A stretch of 64,000 nt of DNA, from contig NZ_LMDY01000001.1 of assembly GCF_001425905.1 (NCBI RefSeq), positions 192,890 through 256,889 on the forward strand, written 5' to 3'. The stretch is from Methylibium sp. Root1272. GTDB lineage: Bacteria; Pseudomonadota; Gammaproteobacteria; Burkholderiales; Burkholderiaceae_C. This document shows positions 18,282-29,985 of the stretch, piece after piece. Position numbers and translations under genes: made by a program. Every line of letters begins with the position of its first letter. Position 1 is the stretch's first letter. Below the pieces are notes generated by a model. It was not told where the DNA came from. It searched no databases and saw nothing but the letters and a program-made list of their open reading frames with translations.

Positions 18282-18845
18282 ATGTCCCTGATCAATACCG
18301 AAGTCAAGCCCTTCAAGGCCACCGCCTATCACAATGGCAAGTTCGTGCCGGTCAACAACGAGAGCCTGCTGGGCAAGTGGTCCGTGTTCGTGTTCTACCC
18401 GGCCGACTTCACCTTCGTCTGCCCGACCGAACTCGGCGACCTGGCTGACCACTACGCGGAGTTCAAGAAGCTCGGTGTCGAGATCTATGGCATTTCGACC
18501 GACACGCATTTCGCCCACAAGGCCTGGCACGACACCTCGGACACCATCGCCAAGGTTCAGTACCCGCTGGTCGGCGACCCGACCGCCACGCTGGCGCGCA
18601 ATTTCGAGGTGCTGATCGAAGAGGAAGGCCTGGCCTACCGCGGCACCTTCGTGATCAACCCCGAAGGCAAGATCAAGATCATCGAAGTGCACGACAACGG
18701 CATCGGTCGTGACGCGTCGGAACTGCTGCGCAAGGTCAAGGCCGCGCAGTACGTCGCCGCGCACCCCGGCGAGGTCTGCCCCGCCAAGTGGACCGAAGGC
18801 GCCGAGACGCTGAAGCCGTCGCTGGACCTCGTCGGCAAGATCTGA
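18282..18845 (+). CDS. ahpC: Alkyl hydroperoxide reductase peroxidase subunit (2-Cys peroxiredoxin)
   Basis: 187 residues, typical AhpC/Prx1 length. The peroxidatic Cys is in [14 protein letters not shown] (about residue 47) and the resolving Cys in [10 protein letters not shown] (about residue 166). It reduces hydrogen peroxide and organic peroxides and is recycled by AhpF, encoded 151 bases downstream. The ATG follows AAGGAAG. Promoter and hairpin features around it suggest higher expression of ahpC than of ahpF. Confidence 0.95.
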   Translation: MSLINTEVKPFKATAYHNGKFVPVNNESLLGKWSVFVFYPADFTFVCPTELGDLADHYAEFKKLGVEIYGISTDTHFAHKAWHDTSDTIAKVQYPLVGDPTATLARNFEVLIEEEGLAYRGTFVINPEGKIKIIEVHDNGIGRDASELLRKVKAAQYVAAHPGEVCPAKWTEGAETLKPSLDLVGKI

Positions 18846-18883
18846 CGAACCGCGTTCGCCGCAGACCGCTTCCGATCGAAGCC

Positions 18884-18956
18884 GGTCCGCGGCGCCGGAC
18901 CCCCTAGCCCCGGCTGAGCGCCGGACCGCACGCCCGGGCGCACGAGGCCCGGGCGT
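18884..18956 (+). promoter_or_regulatory. Tandem hairpins between ahpC and ahpF
   Basis: First hairpin: GGTCCG (18884-18889) with CGGACC (18896-18901). Second: a perfect ten-pair stem ACGCCCGGGC (18930-18939) with GCCCGGGCGT (18947-18956) around a seven-base loop. No T-run follows. They probably stabilise the ahpC message or reduce read-through into ahpF. Confidence 0.5.
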
Positions 18957-18996
18957 CGGGACGGCGCATCCCGAAAATTTCCAAGGACGAGCCATC

Positions 18997-20568
18997 ATGC
19001 TGGACGCTGCCCTCAAGACCCAACTGAAGAGCTACCTCGAGAAGGTGGAGCACCCGATCGACATCGTCGCCTCGGTCGATGAGGGCGATAAGTCGAAGGA
19101 ACTGCTGGCGCTGTTGAACGACATCGCCGAACTGTCGGCCCGCATCACGCTGTCGGTGCGCCGTGACGACGACGAGCGCAAGCCGTCGTTTTCGTTGAAC
19201 CGCCCCGGCGGGCAGATCGGCCTGCGTTTCGCCGGCCTGCCGATGGGCCATGAATTCACGTCGCTGGTGCTGGCGCTGCTACAGGTCGGCGGGCACCCCT
19301 CGAAGGCGGCGGCCGAAGTGATCGAACAGGTCAGGGGCCTCGAAGGCGACTATCTCTTCGAGACCTTCTTCTCGCTGAGCTGCCAGAACTGCCCCGACGT
19401 CGTGCAGGCGCTCAACCTGATGGCGGTGCTGAACCCGAACATCCGCCACGTGGCGATCGATGGCGCGCTGTTCCAGGCCGAGGTCGAGCAGCGCCAGGTG
19501 ATGGCGGTGCCGACGATCTTCCTCAACGGCCAGACCTTCGGCCAGGGCCGCATGGGCCTGGAGGAGATCGTCGCGAAGCTCGACACCGGCGCCGTGAAGC
19601 GCGAGGCCGCGAAGCTCAGCGCCAAGGCACCGTACGACGTGCTGATCGTCGGCGGCGGGCCGGCCGGCGCGGCCGCGGCCATCTACGCGGCGCGCAAGGG
19701 CATCCGCACCGGCCTCGCGGCCGAGCGCTTCGGCGGCCAGGTGCTGGACACGCTGGCGATCGAGAACTTCATCTCGGTCAAGGAGACCGACGGCCCGAAG
19801 TTCGCTGTCGCGCTGGAAGAGCACGTCAAGGCCTACGACGTGGACATCATGAACCTGCAGCGTGCCGAGGCGCTGATCCCCGGCAAGCCGGGCGAGCTGA
19901 CTGAAGTGCGCTTCGCCGGCGGCGCTGCGCTGAAGGCCAGCACGGTGATCATCGCCACCGGCGCGCGCTGGCGCGACATGAACGTGCCTGGTGAGCAGGA
20001 ATACCGCACCAAGGGCGTGACCTACTGCCCGCACTGCGACGGGCCGCTGTTCAAGGGCAAGCGTGTGGCGGTGATCGGCGGCGGCAACTCCGGCGTCGAG
20101 GCCGCGATCGACCTGGCCGGCGTGGTGGCGCACGTCACGCTGCTCGAATTCGCCGGCGAGCTGCGCGCCGATGCGGTGCTGCAGCGCAAGCTGCACAGCC
20201 TGCCCAATGTGCAGGTCATCACCCAGGCGCAGACCACCGAGGTCAATGGCGACGGGCACAAGGTCAACGGCCTGAAGTACAAGGACCGTGCTACCGGCGA
20301 AGTGCACCAACTGCCGCTCGAGGGCGTGTTCGTGCAGATCGGCCTGCTGCCCAACACCGACTGGCTCAAGGGCACGGTGGAGCTGTCGAAGCATGGCGAG
20401 GTGATCGTCGATGCCCGGGGCCAGACCTCGGTGCCGGGCGTGTTCGCGGCCGGCGACGTGACGACCGTGCCCTACAAGCAGATCGTCATCGCGCTGGGTG
20501 AGGGCTCCAAGGCGGCGCTGAGCGCCTTCGACCACCTGATCCGCTCGACGGCGCCGGCGATCGCCTGA
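18997..20568 (+). CDS. ahpF: Alkyl hydroperoxide reductase flavoprotein subunit
   Basis: 523 residues. The N-terminal domain is a double thioredoxin fold with the CxxC of [12 protein letters not shown] (about residue 130); the C-terminal part is a thioredoxin-reductase-like module with FAD site [19 protein letters not shown], redox pair in [15 protein letters not shown] site [17 protein letters not shown] and terminal [23 protein letters not shown]. It passes electrons from NADH through FAD and both disulfides to AhpC. Length and order are standard. Confidence 0.96.
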   Translation: MLDAALKTQLKSYLEKVEHPIDIVASVDEGDKSKELLALLNDIAELSARITLSVRRDDDERKPSFSLNRPGGQIGLRFAGLPMGHEFTSLVLALLQVGGHPSKAAAEVIEQVRGLEGDYLFETFFSLSCQNCPDVVQALNLMAVLNPNIRHVAIDGALFQAEVEQRQVMAVPTIFLNGQTFGQGRMGLEEIVAKLDTGAVKREAAKLSAKAPYDVLIVGGGPAGAAAAIYAARKGIRTGLAAERFGGQVLDTLAIENFISVKETDGPKFAVALEEHVKAYDVDIMNLQRAEALIPGKPGELTEVRFAGGAALKASTVIIATGARWRDMNVPGEQEYRTKGVTYCPHCDGPLFKGKRVAVIGGGNSGVEAAIDLAGVVAHVTLLEFAGELRADAVLQRKLHSLPNVQVITQAQTTEVNGDGHKVNGLKYKDRATGEVHQLPLEGVFVQIGLLPNTDWLKGTVELSKHGEVIVDARGQTSVPGVFAAGDVTTVPYKQIVIALGEGSKAALSAFDHLIRSTAPAIA

Positions 20569-20578
20569 AGCGCCGGTT

Positions 20579-20995
20579 TCAGCCCGGAGACGGCGGGTCG
20601 AGCTCGCCGTCCAGGTAGAACCAGCGGCCGTCTTCGAGGACGAATCGGCTGCGCTCGTGCAGCCGGTGGGCGCGGCCCGCCATCTTGCTGCGGGCGACGA
20701 ACTCCACCTCGGCCGCATCGGGGCCGGTGAGCCGGTGCCGGCGCACCTCGAGCCCCAGCCAGCGCAGACCGGGTTCGGGCGTCTCGATCGCCGCAGGTCG
20801 GGTGGAAGGATGCCAGGTCGCCAGCAGGTGCTCGCGGCGGTCGAGCACGAAGGCGCTGTAGCGCGAGCGCATCAAGGCCTCGGCATCGGGGGCGGGGAGC
20901 GCCGTGTCGACATAGCGGCCGCAGCAGCGGTCGTAGACGCTGCCGCCGCAGGGGCAGCGTGAGGCGGGGTCGGCGTGCTTCGCTTGGGCGGGCAT
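20579..20995 (-). CDS. YchJ-like protein (SEC-C motif)
   Basis: 138 residues of the UPF0225/YchJ family. An N-terminal zinc-binding SEC-C-type motif (CPCGGSVYDRCCGRY) is followed by the YchJ core LMRSRYSAFVLDRREHLLATWHPSTRP and a C-terminal EVEFVARSKMAGRAHRLHERSRFV, an NTF2-like fold. Function is unknown. It converges on ahpF with ten bases between stops and is divergent from yaaA. Confidence 0.88.
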   Translation of the reverse strand: MPAQAKHADPASRCPCGGSVYDRCCGRYVDTALPAPDAEALMRSRYSAFVLDRREHLLATWHPSTRPAAIETPEPGLRWLGLEVRRHRLTGPDAAEVEFVARSKMAGRAHRLHERSRFVLEDGRWFYLDGELDPPSPG

Positions 20996-21067
20996 GAGGC
21001 CGAGCCTAACGCGGCAGCCCGATGCACCACGCTGCTACCCTTCGCGCTTCGCTGCTCCTCACCTGCC

Positions 21068-21841
21068 ATGCTGTTCCTGCTGTCTCCTGCCAAGTCGCTC
21101 GACTACGACCGTCCTGCGCCGGTGCCCGATGCCGGCGTGCCGCATTTCTCGGCCGCCGCCGGCGAGCTGATCGGGCTGCTGCGTCGGCACGACGAGCGCG
21201 GCATCGCCGAGCTGATGGACCTGAGCGAGCCGCTGGCCGCCCTCAATGTCGCTCGCTACGTAGCCTTCAGCCCGCGCTACACCGCGGCCAACAGCAAGCC
21301 CGCGCTGTTCGCCTTCGACGGCGATGTCTACGGCGGGCTGGGGGCTCTCGCGCTGAGCAAGCCCCAGGTCCGCTGGGTCCAGGAGCACGTGGCGATCCTG
21401 AGCGGCCTGTACGGGGTGCTGCGACCGCTGGATCGCATGCAGCCCTACCGGCTCGAGATGGGTACGCGCCTCGCCAACCCGCAGGGCAAGGACCTCTACG
21501 CCTACTGGCGCACGCGCATTGCCGGGCATCTGAACGAGCGCCTCGCCGGCCAGCGCGCGCCGGTCGTGGTGAACCTCGCGTCGGAGGAATACTTCAAGGC
21601 GGTCGACGGCGCTGCGCTGCGGGCCCGCGTCGTGCACTGCGTGTTCCAGGACTGGAAGGGAGGGGCCTACAAGATCATCAGCTTCCACGCCAAGCGCGCG
21701 CGGGGGCTGATGGTCCGCTACGCCGCCCAGCACCGTGCGCGAACGCCGCGGGCGCTGGCCGGTTTCGACCTCGAGGGCTATGCTTTCGATCCATCGGCGA
21801 GCGAGCCCGACCGGATGGTCTTCCGTCGCCGCTTGCCCTGA
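21068..21841 (+). CDS. yaaA: Peroxide stress protein YaaA
   Basis: 257 residues, typical for the family, starting with the diagnostic MLFLLSPAKSLDY and continuing with YGVLRPLDRMQPYRLEMGTRL and VVNLASEEYFKAV. YaaA lowers free iron and limits Fenton damage during hydrogen peroxide stress in E. coli, where it is under OxyR. Its position next to ahpCF and the rubrerythrin operon fits that role. The in-frame extension upstream has no family similarity and is excluded. Confidence 0.94.
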   Translation: MLFLLSPAKSLDYDRPAPVPDAGVPHFSAAAGELIGLLRRHDERGIAELMDLSEPLAALNVARYVAFSPRYTAANSKPALFAFDGDVYGGLGALALSKPQVRWVQEHVAILSGLYGVLRPLDRMQPYRLEMGTRLANPQGKDLYAYWRTRIAGHLNERLAGQRAPVVVNLASEEYFKAVDGAALRARVVHCVFQDWKGGAYKIISFHAKRARGLMVRYAAQHRARTPRALAGFDLEGYAFDPSASEPDRMVFRRRLP

Positions 21842-21868
21842 CGCCTCTTCAACGCAATCGACCGCCCG

Positions 21869-22735
21869 ATGAGTGCCATCACCCCCACCACGCCCCACGT
21901 CACTCGCGAGATGCGCGAATGGGTCACCGAACAGGCCCGCGCCGGACACACGCCCGAGGCCCTGCTGGCCTCGATGAAGGCCAGTGGCTGGGAAGAAGAT
22001 GCCGCGATCGACGTGCTCGAGACCGTGCTCCGCGACATCGTCGAGGCGAATGCCCGACAGCAGATGCTGCCGCCGCCCGACCGTGTTCCCGAGCCGCCGC
22101 TCGACGGTGCGCCGGCCACGCTGTGGGCGCACGACCGTGAGGTTCGTGTCGTGATGACGATGCGGGACCCGCGAGTGATCGTCTTCTCCGGCTTGCTGTC
22201 GGACGAGGAGTGCGACGAGATCGTGGCGCTCGCAGGGGCTCGACTGGCACGCTCGCACACCGTCGACACCGCCACCGGCGCCAGCGAGATCAACGCCGCC
22301 CGCACCAGCGACGGCATGTTCTTCACGCGCGGCGAGCACGCGGTGTGCGCGCGCTTCGAGGCCCGCATCGCGGCACTGCTGAACTGGCCGGTCGAGAACG
22401 GCGAAGGTCTGCAGGTGCTGCACTACCGGCCGGGTGCCGAATACAAGCCCCACTACGACTACTTCGATCCCGAACAACCGGGCACCCCGGCGGTCCTCAA
22501 GCGCGGTGGCCAGCGGGTGGCCACGCTGGTGACCTATCTCAACACGCCGCTGCGCGGGGGCGGCACCACGTTTCCCGATGTCGGCCTCGAGATCACGCCG
22601 CACAAGGGACACACGGTGTTCTTCAGCTACGACCGGCCGCACCCATCGACGCGCAGCCTGCACGGCGGTGCGCCGGTGCTCGATGGCGAGAAGTGGGTCG
22701 CAACCAAGTGGCTGCGGGTCGGGCGCTTCGATTGA
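21869..22735 (+). CDS. 2-oxoglutarate/Fe(II) oxygenase, prolyl 4-hydroxylase-like
   Basis: 288 residues. The C-terminal half is a P4H-type double-stranded beta-helix: HxD iron ligands in YKPHYDYFDPEQPG, the RGGQRVATLVTYLN core, and the distal His in RSLHGGAPV followed by the 2OG-binding Lys/Arg of EKWVATKWLRV. The N-terminal ~80 residues are helical (TREMREWVTEQARAGHTPEALLASM) and may bind the substrate. Bacterial relatives hydroxylate proline in proteins such as EF-Tu or collagen-like peptides; the target here is unknown. It begins 27 bases after yaaA and may share its message. Confidence 0.85.
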   Translation: MSAITPTTPHVTREMREWVTEQARAGHTPEALLASMKASGWEEDAAIDVLETVLRDIVEANARQQMLPPPDRVPEPPLDGAPATLWAHDREVRVVMTMRDPRVIVFSGLLSDEECDEIVALAGARLARSHTVDTATGASEINAARTSDGMFFTRGEHAVCARFEARIAALLNWPVENGEGLQVLHYRPGAEYKPHYDYFDPEQPGTPAVLKRGGQRVATLVTYLNTPLRGGGTTFPDVGLEITPHKGHTVFFSYDRPHPSTRSLHGGAPVLDGEKWVATKWLRVGRFD

Positions 22736-22856
22736 CGCCGGGCTTGCGGCGGTTGACGCTGGCCTGAACGCCGGCGTCGGGCGTCGCCGTTTCAGCAGGG
22801 CGGACCGTTGAGTGAAGGAGCCTGTCGCTCATTCACCCTTCTAGGAGTTGCCCCAA

Positions 22857-23060
22857 ATGAACAAGCTGATTGCCGGTCTCGCTGCTTCACTGATCGTTCT
22901 GGGCGCCCAGGCGCAGACGGCGGCCCCCGCAGCGCCTGCTGCAACACCGTCCGCTGCGGTGACGGCTGCGCCGGCGAAGACGGAAAAGAAGGTGGTCGCC
23001 AAGAAGACCACGGCGAAGAAGAAGCACAAGAAGGCGGCAGCGACCAAGCCCACGGCCTGA
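22857..23060 (+). CDS. Small exported Ala/Lys-rich protein
   Basis: 67 residues. A clear signal peptide (MNKLIAGLAASLIVLGAQAQ) leaves a mature region of Ala/Pro/Thr followed by a strongly basic tail (KKVVAKKTTAKKKHKKAAATK), similar in composition to histone H1 tails. AGGAG precedes the ATG by nine bases and a good terminator lies 18 bases after the stop, so it is a genuine single-gene transcript. No function is known; low-complexity secreted proteins like this occur in Burkholderiales. Confidence 0.7.
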   Translation: MNKLIAGLAASLIVLGAQAQTAAPAAPAATPSAAVTAAPAKTEKKVVAKKTTAKKKHKKAAATKPTA

Positions 23061-23077
23061 ACGTCGGCGCAAGGATG

Positions 23078-23103
23078 AAAGGCCCGCTTGCGGGCCTTTT
23101 CTA
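23078..23103 (+). terminator. Rho-independent terminator
   Basis: Stem AAAGGCCCG (23078-23086) with CGGGCCTTT (23091-23099), closed by a stable CTTG tetraloop and followed by TTCT. The A-rich left flank would also let it serve on the minus strand, for the converging gene. Confidence 0.8.
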
Positions 23104-23136
23104 TTGAGGCGTACCGGCCGCGGCCGACGCGGGTCT

Positions 23137-23673
23137 TCAGCGCTGCTGCGGTTCCTGCAGGCGCGATGGCGTCGTGTCGCGCCGCGTGTCGATGTGGGCG
23201 AACGGCACCGAGCGCTCGAAGCGCTGCCAGCGGCGCTCGTCCCAGCTGCACGGCCCCTCGATGAGCCACTGGTCCACCAGGGCATCGAGATCGGCACGCG
23301 GAACGCGGCCAAAGCGCGGGCCGCGCTGCGCGAGCAGGAAGCCGCGACGGCGCAGGCAGTGCGCCGGCAGCCGTGCGGTGACGGTGTTGGTCCAGTAGGT
23401 GCACGCCTTGGCGGCCCAGAAGGCCTGGCGTTCGAAATGAACGCGCCCGGCGAAACCGGTCTCGGTCGGGAAGACCACGAATTCGGCCTCCAGTTCGACC
23501 AGCGCAAAGGAGGGATCGGCCGCTCCCTGCGCGTCGGCGGCCTGCACGAAGACGATGCGCCGGATGTCCGGCGTGTGCAGCCGATCGACCTCGCTGCTGT
23601 TGCGCCGCACCACGATGTCGGCGCCGGACCACGCGGTGCTCCAACGCGGGGAGAGATCGAAGGTGGTTTTCAT
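23137..23673 (-). CDS. Hypothetical protein, no recognised family
   Basis: 178 residues, no signal peptide or membrane helix. The N-terminal half reads like a small beta-rich domain (WSGADIVVRRNSSEVDRLHT, VVFPTETGFAGRVHFERQAF); the C-terminal part is Arg/Trp-rich (CSWDERRWQRFERSVPFAHI). I do not recognise it. Codon use and GC are like the neighbours, so it does not look recently acquired. It converges on the small exported gene. Confidence 0.6.
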   Translation of the reverse strand: MKTTFDLSPRWSTAWSGADIVVRRNSSEVDRLHTPDIRRIVFVQAADAQGAADPSFALVELEAEFVVFPTETGFAGRVHFERQAFWAAKACTYWTNTVTARLPAHCLRRRGFLLAQRGPRFGRVPRADLDALVDQWLIEGPCSWDERRWQRFERSVPFAHIDTRRDTTPSRLQEPQQR

Positions 23674-23865
23674 CGCGTGGACTCTAGGGCCGCGCGCGAA
23701 AACGCGATGTGACGAGGCGCGTCCAAATGCAATCGCTGTGTGCGATCGATGGAGGTGGCTGCCGCAACTCGCCGCCCGGCCTGGGGCAGACCTCCATTTT
23801 CCTGGGCCGAGACCGAAGTGCTCGCTTCGGCCCGGTCCTTGCGCGCCGCCGCGCGCTGTCGCAAA

Positions 23866-25224
<1,359 letters not shown>

Positions 25225-25429
25225 GAATGAGGTGCCCGGATGCGGGCATCGAGTCGGCCTGCCGCGGCGTGCGAAGCACGTGCGCCAGTCGGAGGCCTGA
25301 AGGAGGAGGAGGTCGGAATCGACTGCAGCGCAAGGACTGGAACTGCGCGCTGCGGTCGTTATTGTAGGGGACAGCCTGGAAGCCCTGGGTTCCGCGAGGT
25401 CGGGCACGGCCCGCACCGTAGGCGGCAGG

Positions 25430-25981
25430 TCAGCGTGGTGGCAGCGGCGCGTCGATGCCGATGAAGCCGTCGCGGTTGGGCATGCGCAGCTTCGGCAGGG
25501 TCCTGGCGTCCATCTCGTCCGTCTCGCCGAGCAGGCCGTTGGCGTACAGGAGATAGGCGGTGATCGCGTAGACCTCGTCGGCGCTCAATGTGCCGGGCGC
25601 CGTCATCGGCTTGGCGCGCCGCACGAAATCGAAGATCGTCGTCGCATAGGGCCAGTAGAGGCCGATGGTCTTGTCGGGTGTCGGGCTGGTCAGCGGCTCG
25701 GTGCCGCCGGCCAGTTCCTCGGCGCTCGCGCCTCGGCCGCCCGCGCCATGGCAGGCGGCGCAGTGCTGGCGGAACAGGGCGGCGCCCTCGACGGCATTGC
25801 CTCGGCCGGCTGGCAGGCCACGGCCGTCTGGAAAGACGCTGAGGTCCCAGCGGGTCACCTCCTGTGCGTCGAGCGGCCGGCCCAGCCGCGGCGCCTGCAG
25901 GGCCTCGGCCGCGCCGGCGCCGCTGGCCCATGCCGCCAGCAGCAGCCCGGCGGCCAGCACGCGCAACTCAGGCATAGACAT
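25430..25981 (-). CDS. soxD: Mono-haem c-type cytochrome, SoxD-like
   Basis: 183 residues: a signal peptide ([16 protein letters not shown]), then a class I cytochrome c domain with CAACH (about residue 70) and a likely distal Met in [10 protein letters not shown]. Its gene overlaps the end of soxC by 14 bases, so it should be the electron acceptor of the SoxC-like sulfane/sulfite dehydrogenase. Classical SoxD is larger and often di-haem, hence 'SoxD-like'. ATG 25981 is favoured because AAGG lies eleven bases upstream; ATG 25975 is possible. Confidence 0.75.
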   Translation of the reverse strand: MSMPELRVLAAGLLLAAWASGAGAAEALQAPRLGRPLDAQEVTRWDLSVFPDGRGLPAGRGNAVEGAALFRQHCAACHGAGGRGASAEELAGGTEPLTSPTPDKTIGLYWPYATTIFDFVRRAKPMTAPGTLSADEVYAITAYLLYANGLLGETDEMDARTLPKLRMPNRDGFIGIDAPLPPR

Positions 25982-27260
25982 GGCGCACGCTGCCTTCCTC
26001 GTCGACGGCCCAGGACACGATGGCGTTGTAGTGGAAGTAGCCGTTCGTGCCGCGCTGCGCCACCAGGGCGCTGCGTTCGGGCTGGACGTAGCCGCTGTCG
26101 TCGGTCGCTCGGCTCTTGAGCACGGTGGGCCGCCCATCCCATTTCCATGCGGCGCGAAAGCGCGTCATGCAGCGTGGCAGCACCGGGTCCTGCAGGGCGG
26201 CGTCTGCCCAGCTGCGGCCGCCGTCGGCCGACACCTCCACCCGCCGGATGCGGCCCCGGCCGCTCCAGGCCAGGCCGCTGATCGCGTAGACATCCGGTCC
26301 GCGCAGGTGCTGGCCGTGCGAGGGCGAGGTGATCAGCGACTTGGCCTCCATCACGAAGGTGAACATGCGCGCCTTGCCGTCGGGCAGCAACTCGGTGTAC
26401 TTCGCGGTCTCGTTGCGCGCCATCAGCGGCTGCTCGCTCAGCTGCAGCCGCCGCAGCCACTTGACGTTGAGCACGCCTTCCCAGCCAGGGACGATGAGCC
26501 GCAGCGGGTAGCCGTGCTCGGGGCGCAGGCGCTCGCCGTTCTGGTAGAGCGCGACGATCGCATCGTCCATCAGCTTGGCCACCGGCAGGCTCACGTTCAT
26601 CGCGAAGGCGTCGGCACCCTCGGCGACGGCCCAGGCCGTGCGCGGCTCGATGCCGGCCTCGTCGAGCAGCACCGAGAGCGGCACGCCGGTCCACTCGCTG
26701 CACGAGACCAGGCCGTGGAAGGACCCGACCGGGCGCTGGATCGGCTCGGGGTGCCAGCCGGCATTGCTGTTGCCACCGCACTCCAGCACGATAAGGTGCG
26801 AGCGCATCGGGTAGCGCAGCAGGTCGTCGACGCCGAAGCTCAGCGCCCGCTTCACGCGGCCGTGGATCAGCAGCCGGTGCTGCGCCGGATCGATGTCGGG
26901 CACGCCGTTGTGGTGGCGCTCGAAATGCAGGCCGGTCGGCGTGATGATGCCTTCGAGCTCCTCCAGCGGCGTGAGCGACACGCCGTTGCCCGGCAGCATC
27001 CGGTTTCCGCTGATGCGGCGGATCACCTGCTGTTCGTGCTTCGAGGGCTGGCCATAGACCGTGAACGGGCGGCCGGGCGTGTGCATCCAGGGCGGCGAGG
27101 GGTCGCCGAGGGGGGGCGGAGCTGCCGCCTGACCCGTCACGGCGGCGCTGCCGGCCGACGCCAGCACCAGCCCCCGCGTCAGCAGTGCCCGACGGTGCAG
27201 CAGGCCGCCGCCCGCCACGGGCTGCAGCGAATCGGCGGCCGGCTCCGGCGCGTCCGCCAC
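25968..27260 (-). CDS. soxC: Sulfane/sulfite dehydrogenase molybdopterin subunit, SoxC-like
   Basis: 430 residues. A twin-arginine type signal (HRRALLTRGLVLASAGSAAV) leads to an oxidoreductase molybdopterin domain (about residues 95-290; LECGGNSNAGWHPEP, the molybdenum Cys in HGLVSCSEWTGVPL) and a Mo-co dimerisation domain (VEVSADGGRSWADAAL, WKWDGRP). In the Sox pathway SoxCD oxidises the sulfane sulfur bound to SoxYZ in the periplasm. It lies four bases after the fused soxYZ gene, with soxD overlapping its end. Confidence 0.85.
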   Translation of the reverse strand: MADAPEPAADSLQPVAGGGLLHRRALLTRGLVLASAGSAAVTGQAAAPPPLGDPSPPWMHTPGRPFTVYGQPSKHEQQVIRRISGNRMLPGNGVSLTPLEELEGIITPTGLHFERHHNGVPDIDPAQHRLLIHGRVKRALSFGVDDLLRYPMRSHLIVLECGGNSNAGWHPEPIQRPVGSFHGLVSCSEWTGVPLSVLLDEAGIEPRTAWAVAEGADAFAMNVSLPVAKLMDDAIVALYQNGERLRPEHGYPLRLIVPGWEGVLNVKWLRRLQLSEQPLMARNETAKYTELLPDGKARMFTFVMEAKSLITSPSHGQHLRGPDVYAISGLAWSGRGRIRRVEVSADGGRSWADAALQDPVLPRCMTRFRAAWKWDGRPTVLKSRATDDSGYVQPERSALVAQRGTNGYFHYNAIVSWAVDEEGSVRHVYA

Positions 27261-27264
27261 GGCC

Positions 27265-28083
27265 TCAGGATTTCGAGTGGACCGCGAGCACGCTCTCGAA
27301 CTTGCGTTCGTCGCTGTCGACGATCTGCGCCTTCAATTCGCCGTCGCCGCGCGGCACGAAGTAGAAGCGCAGCGAAGGGTTCTCGCTGATCGTGAAGTCG
27401 ACCTCGGCACTCATCACCGGCTTGCCGGCATAGGTGACGCTGATGCTGCGAACGTACTGGGGCGCCGGTGCCAGACGCGTGAGCTGGTCGATCGCGAGGC
27501 CGGACACGTTGGGGTGGCTCACCATCAGCTGCGCCAGCGCCGGCTGGCCGGCGACCGGCTCGCCCTCGACGCGCAGCTTCATCCTGCCCATCGAGGCCAG
27601 GGCCTCTGCCAGGTCCTTGCCGGCCGGCGCCGAGCAGCCGCCGGAGGCCTTGACATAACGCTTGTCCATCACCAGCTTGCCGTCGCTCAGCTCGGCGATG
27701 GCCCGCACGTAGGTGTACTCCTCGATGCGCACGCGGGTTTCCATGTCGGCGCGGCCGCTGTCGGGCGTGAAGCTGAACACCGCGCCGACCGGCGAGGGGT
27801 TGCCGTCGATGACCAGCCAGAGCTTGCGGATGTAGCGGGCCGGGCTCTGCACCAGCTGGGTCCGGATGGCGATCGGCACCACTGCCGCGTCGGCCGCACG
27901 CACGGGGGTGTCGAGCTCGACGATGCCGCGCGCGTCTTCCGAGATCGCGCGGTCCGCGAACAGCGACTTGCGCACGGCCTGCCAGCGCTCGTTGTCGGCG
28001 TTGTCGTTGGCCGACCAGGCCGGGCCGGCGTGCAGGCCCAGGGCCACCAGGCCGAGCAGCATCCTGCGGGTGAGGGTCTTCAT
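27265..28083 (-). CDS. soxYZ: Fused SoxYZ-like sulfur carrier protein
   Basis: 272 residues with signal peptide (RRMLLGLVALGLHAGPAWS). Residues ~30-170 are SoxY-like and end in SGGCSAPAG, where the Cys corresponds to the swinging-arm sulfur-binding Cys of SoxY; normally that motif is the very C-terminus. Residues ~175-272 are SoxZ-like (RSISVTYAGKPVMSAEVDFTISENPSLRFYFVP). Such fusions are described as quinoprotein-dehydrogenase-associated SoxYZ carriers. With soxC and soxD downstream it makes a three-gene unit; soxX, soxA and soxB are not in the window. Confidence 0.82.
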   Translation of the reverse strand: MKTLTRRMLLGLVALGLHAGPAWSANDNADNERWQAVRKSLFADRAISEDARGIVELDTPVRAADAAVVPIAIRTQLVQSPARYIRKLWLVIDGNPSPVGAVFSFTPDSGRADMETRVRIEEYTYVRAIAELSDGKLVMDKRYVKASGGCSAPAGKDLAEALASMGRMKLRVEGEPVAGQPALAQLMVSHPNVSGLAIDQLTRLAPAPQYVRSISVTYAGKPVMSAEVDFTISENPSLRFYFVPRGDGELKAQIVDSDERKFESVLAVHSKS

Positions 28084-28262
28084 GCGTGTCTCCAGGAGCG
28101 CCGTCGAGGGCTGTTCTGTCGGTAGATGATGCGCGCAAGACTGGCGCTTGTCAGTGGTTTGATCCCTGATCCCCGACGCCACAAGGGCCGTCGGCGACAA
28201 TACCGTGGTCGCGCGGCGAACGCTGCGCCTTACAGAATTTGACCGAGAAGAGCGCTCCGAAC

Positions 28263-29930
<1,668 letters not shown>

Positions 29931-29985
29931 ACCGAAGGCCTGGCGCCCGCAGCGGGCGCGGCGCGGTTTCGCATCCCCCTCGAGC

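Noticed and set aside
23800-23835. Terminator for rhlE
   Set aside because: A CCGAAG/CTTCGG hairpin exists, but there is no T-run on the minus strand after it.
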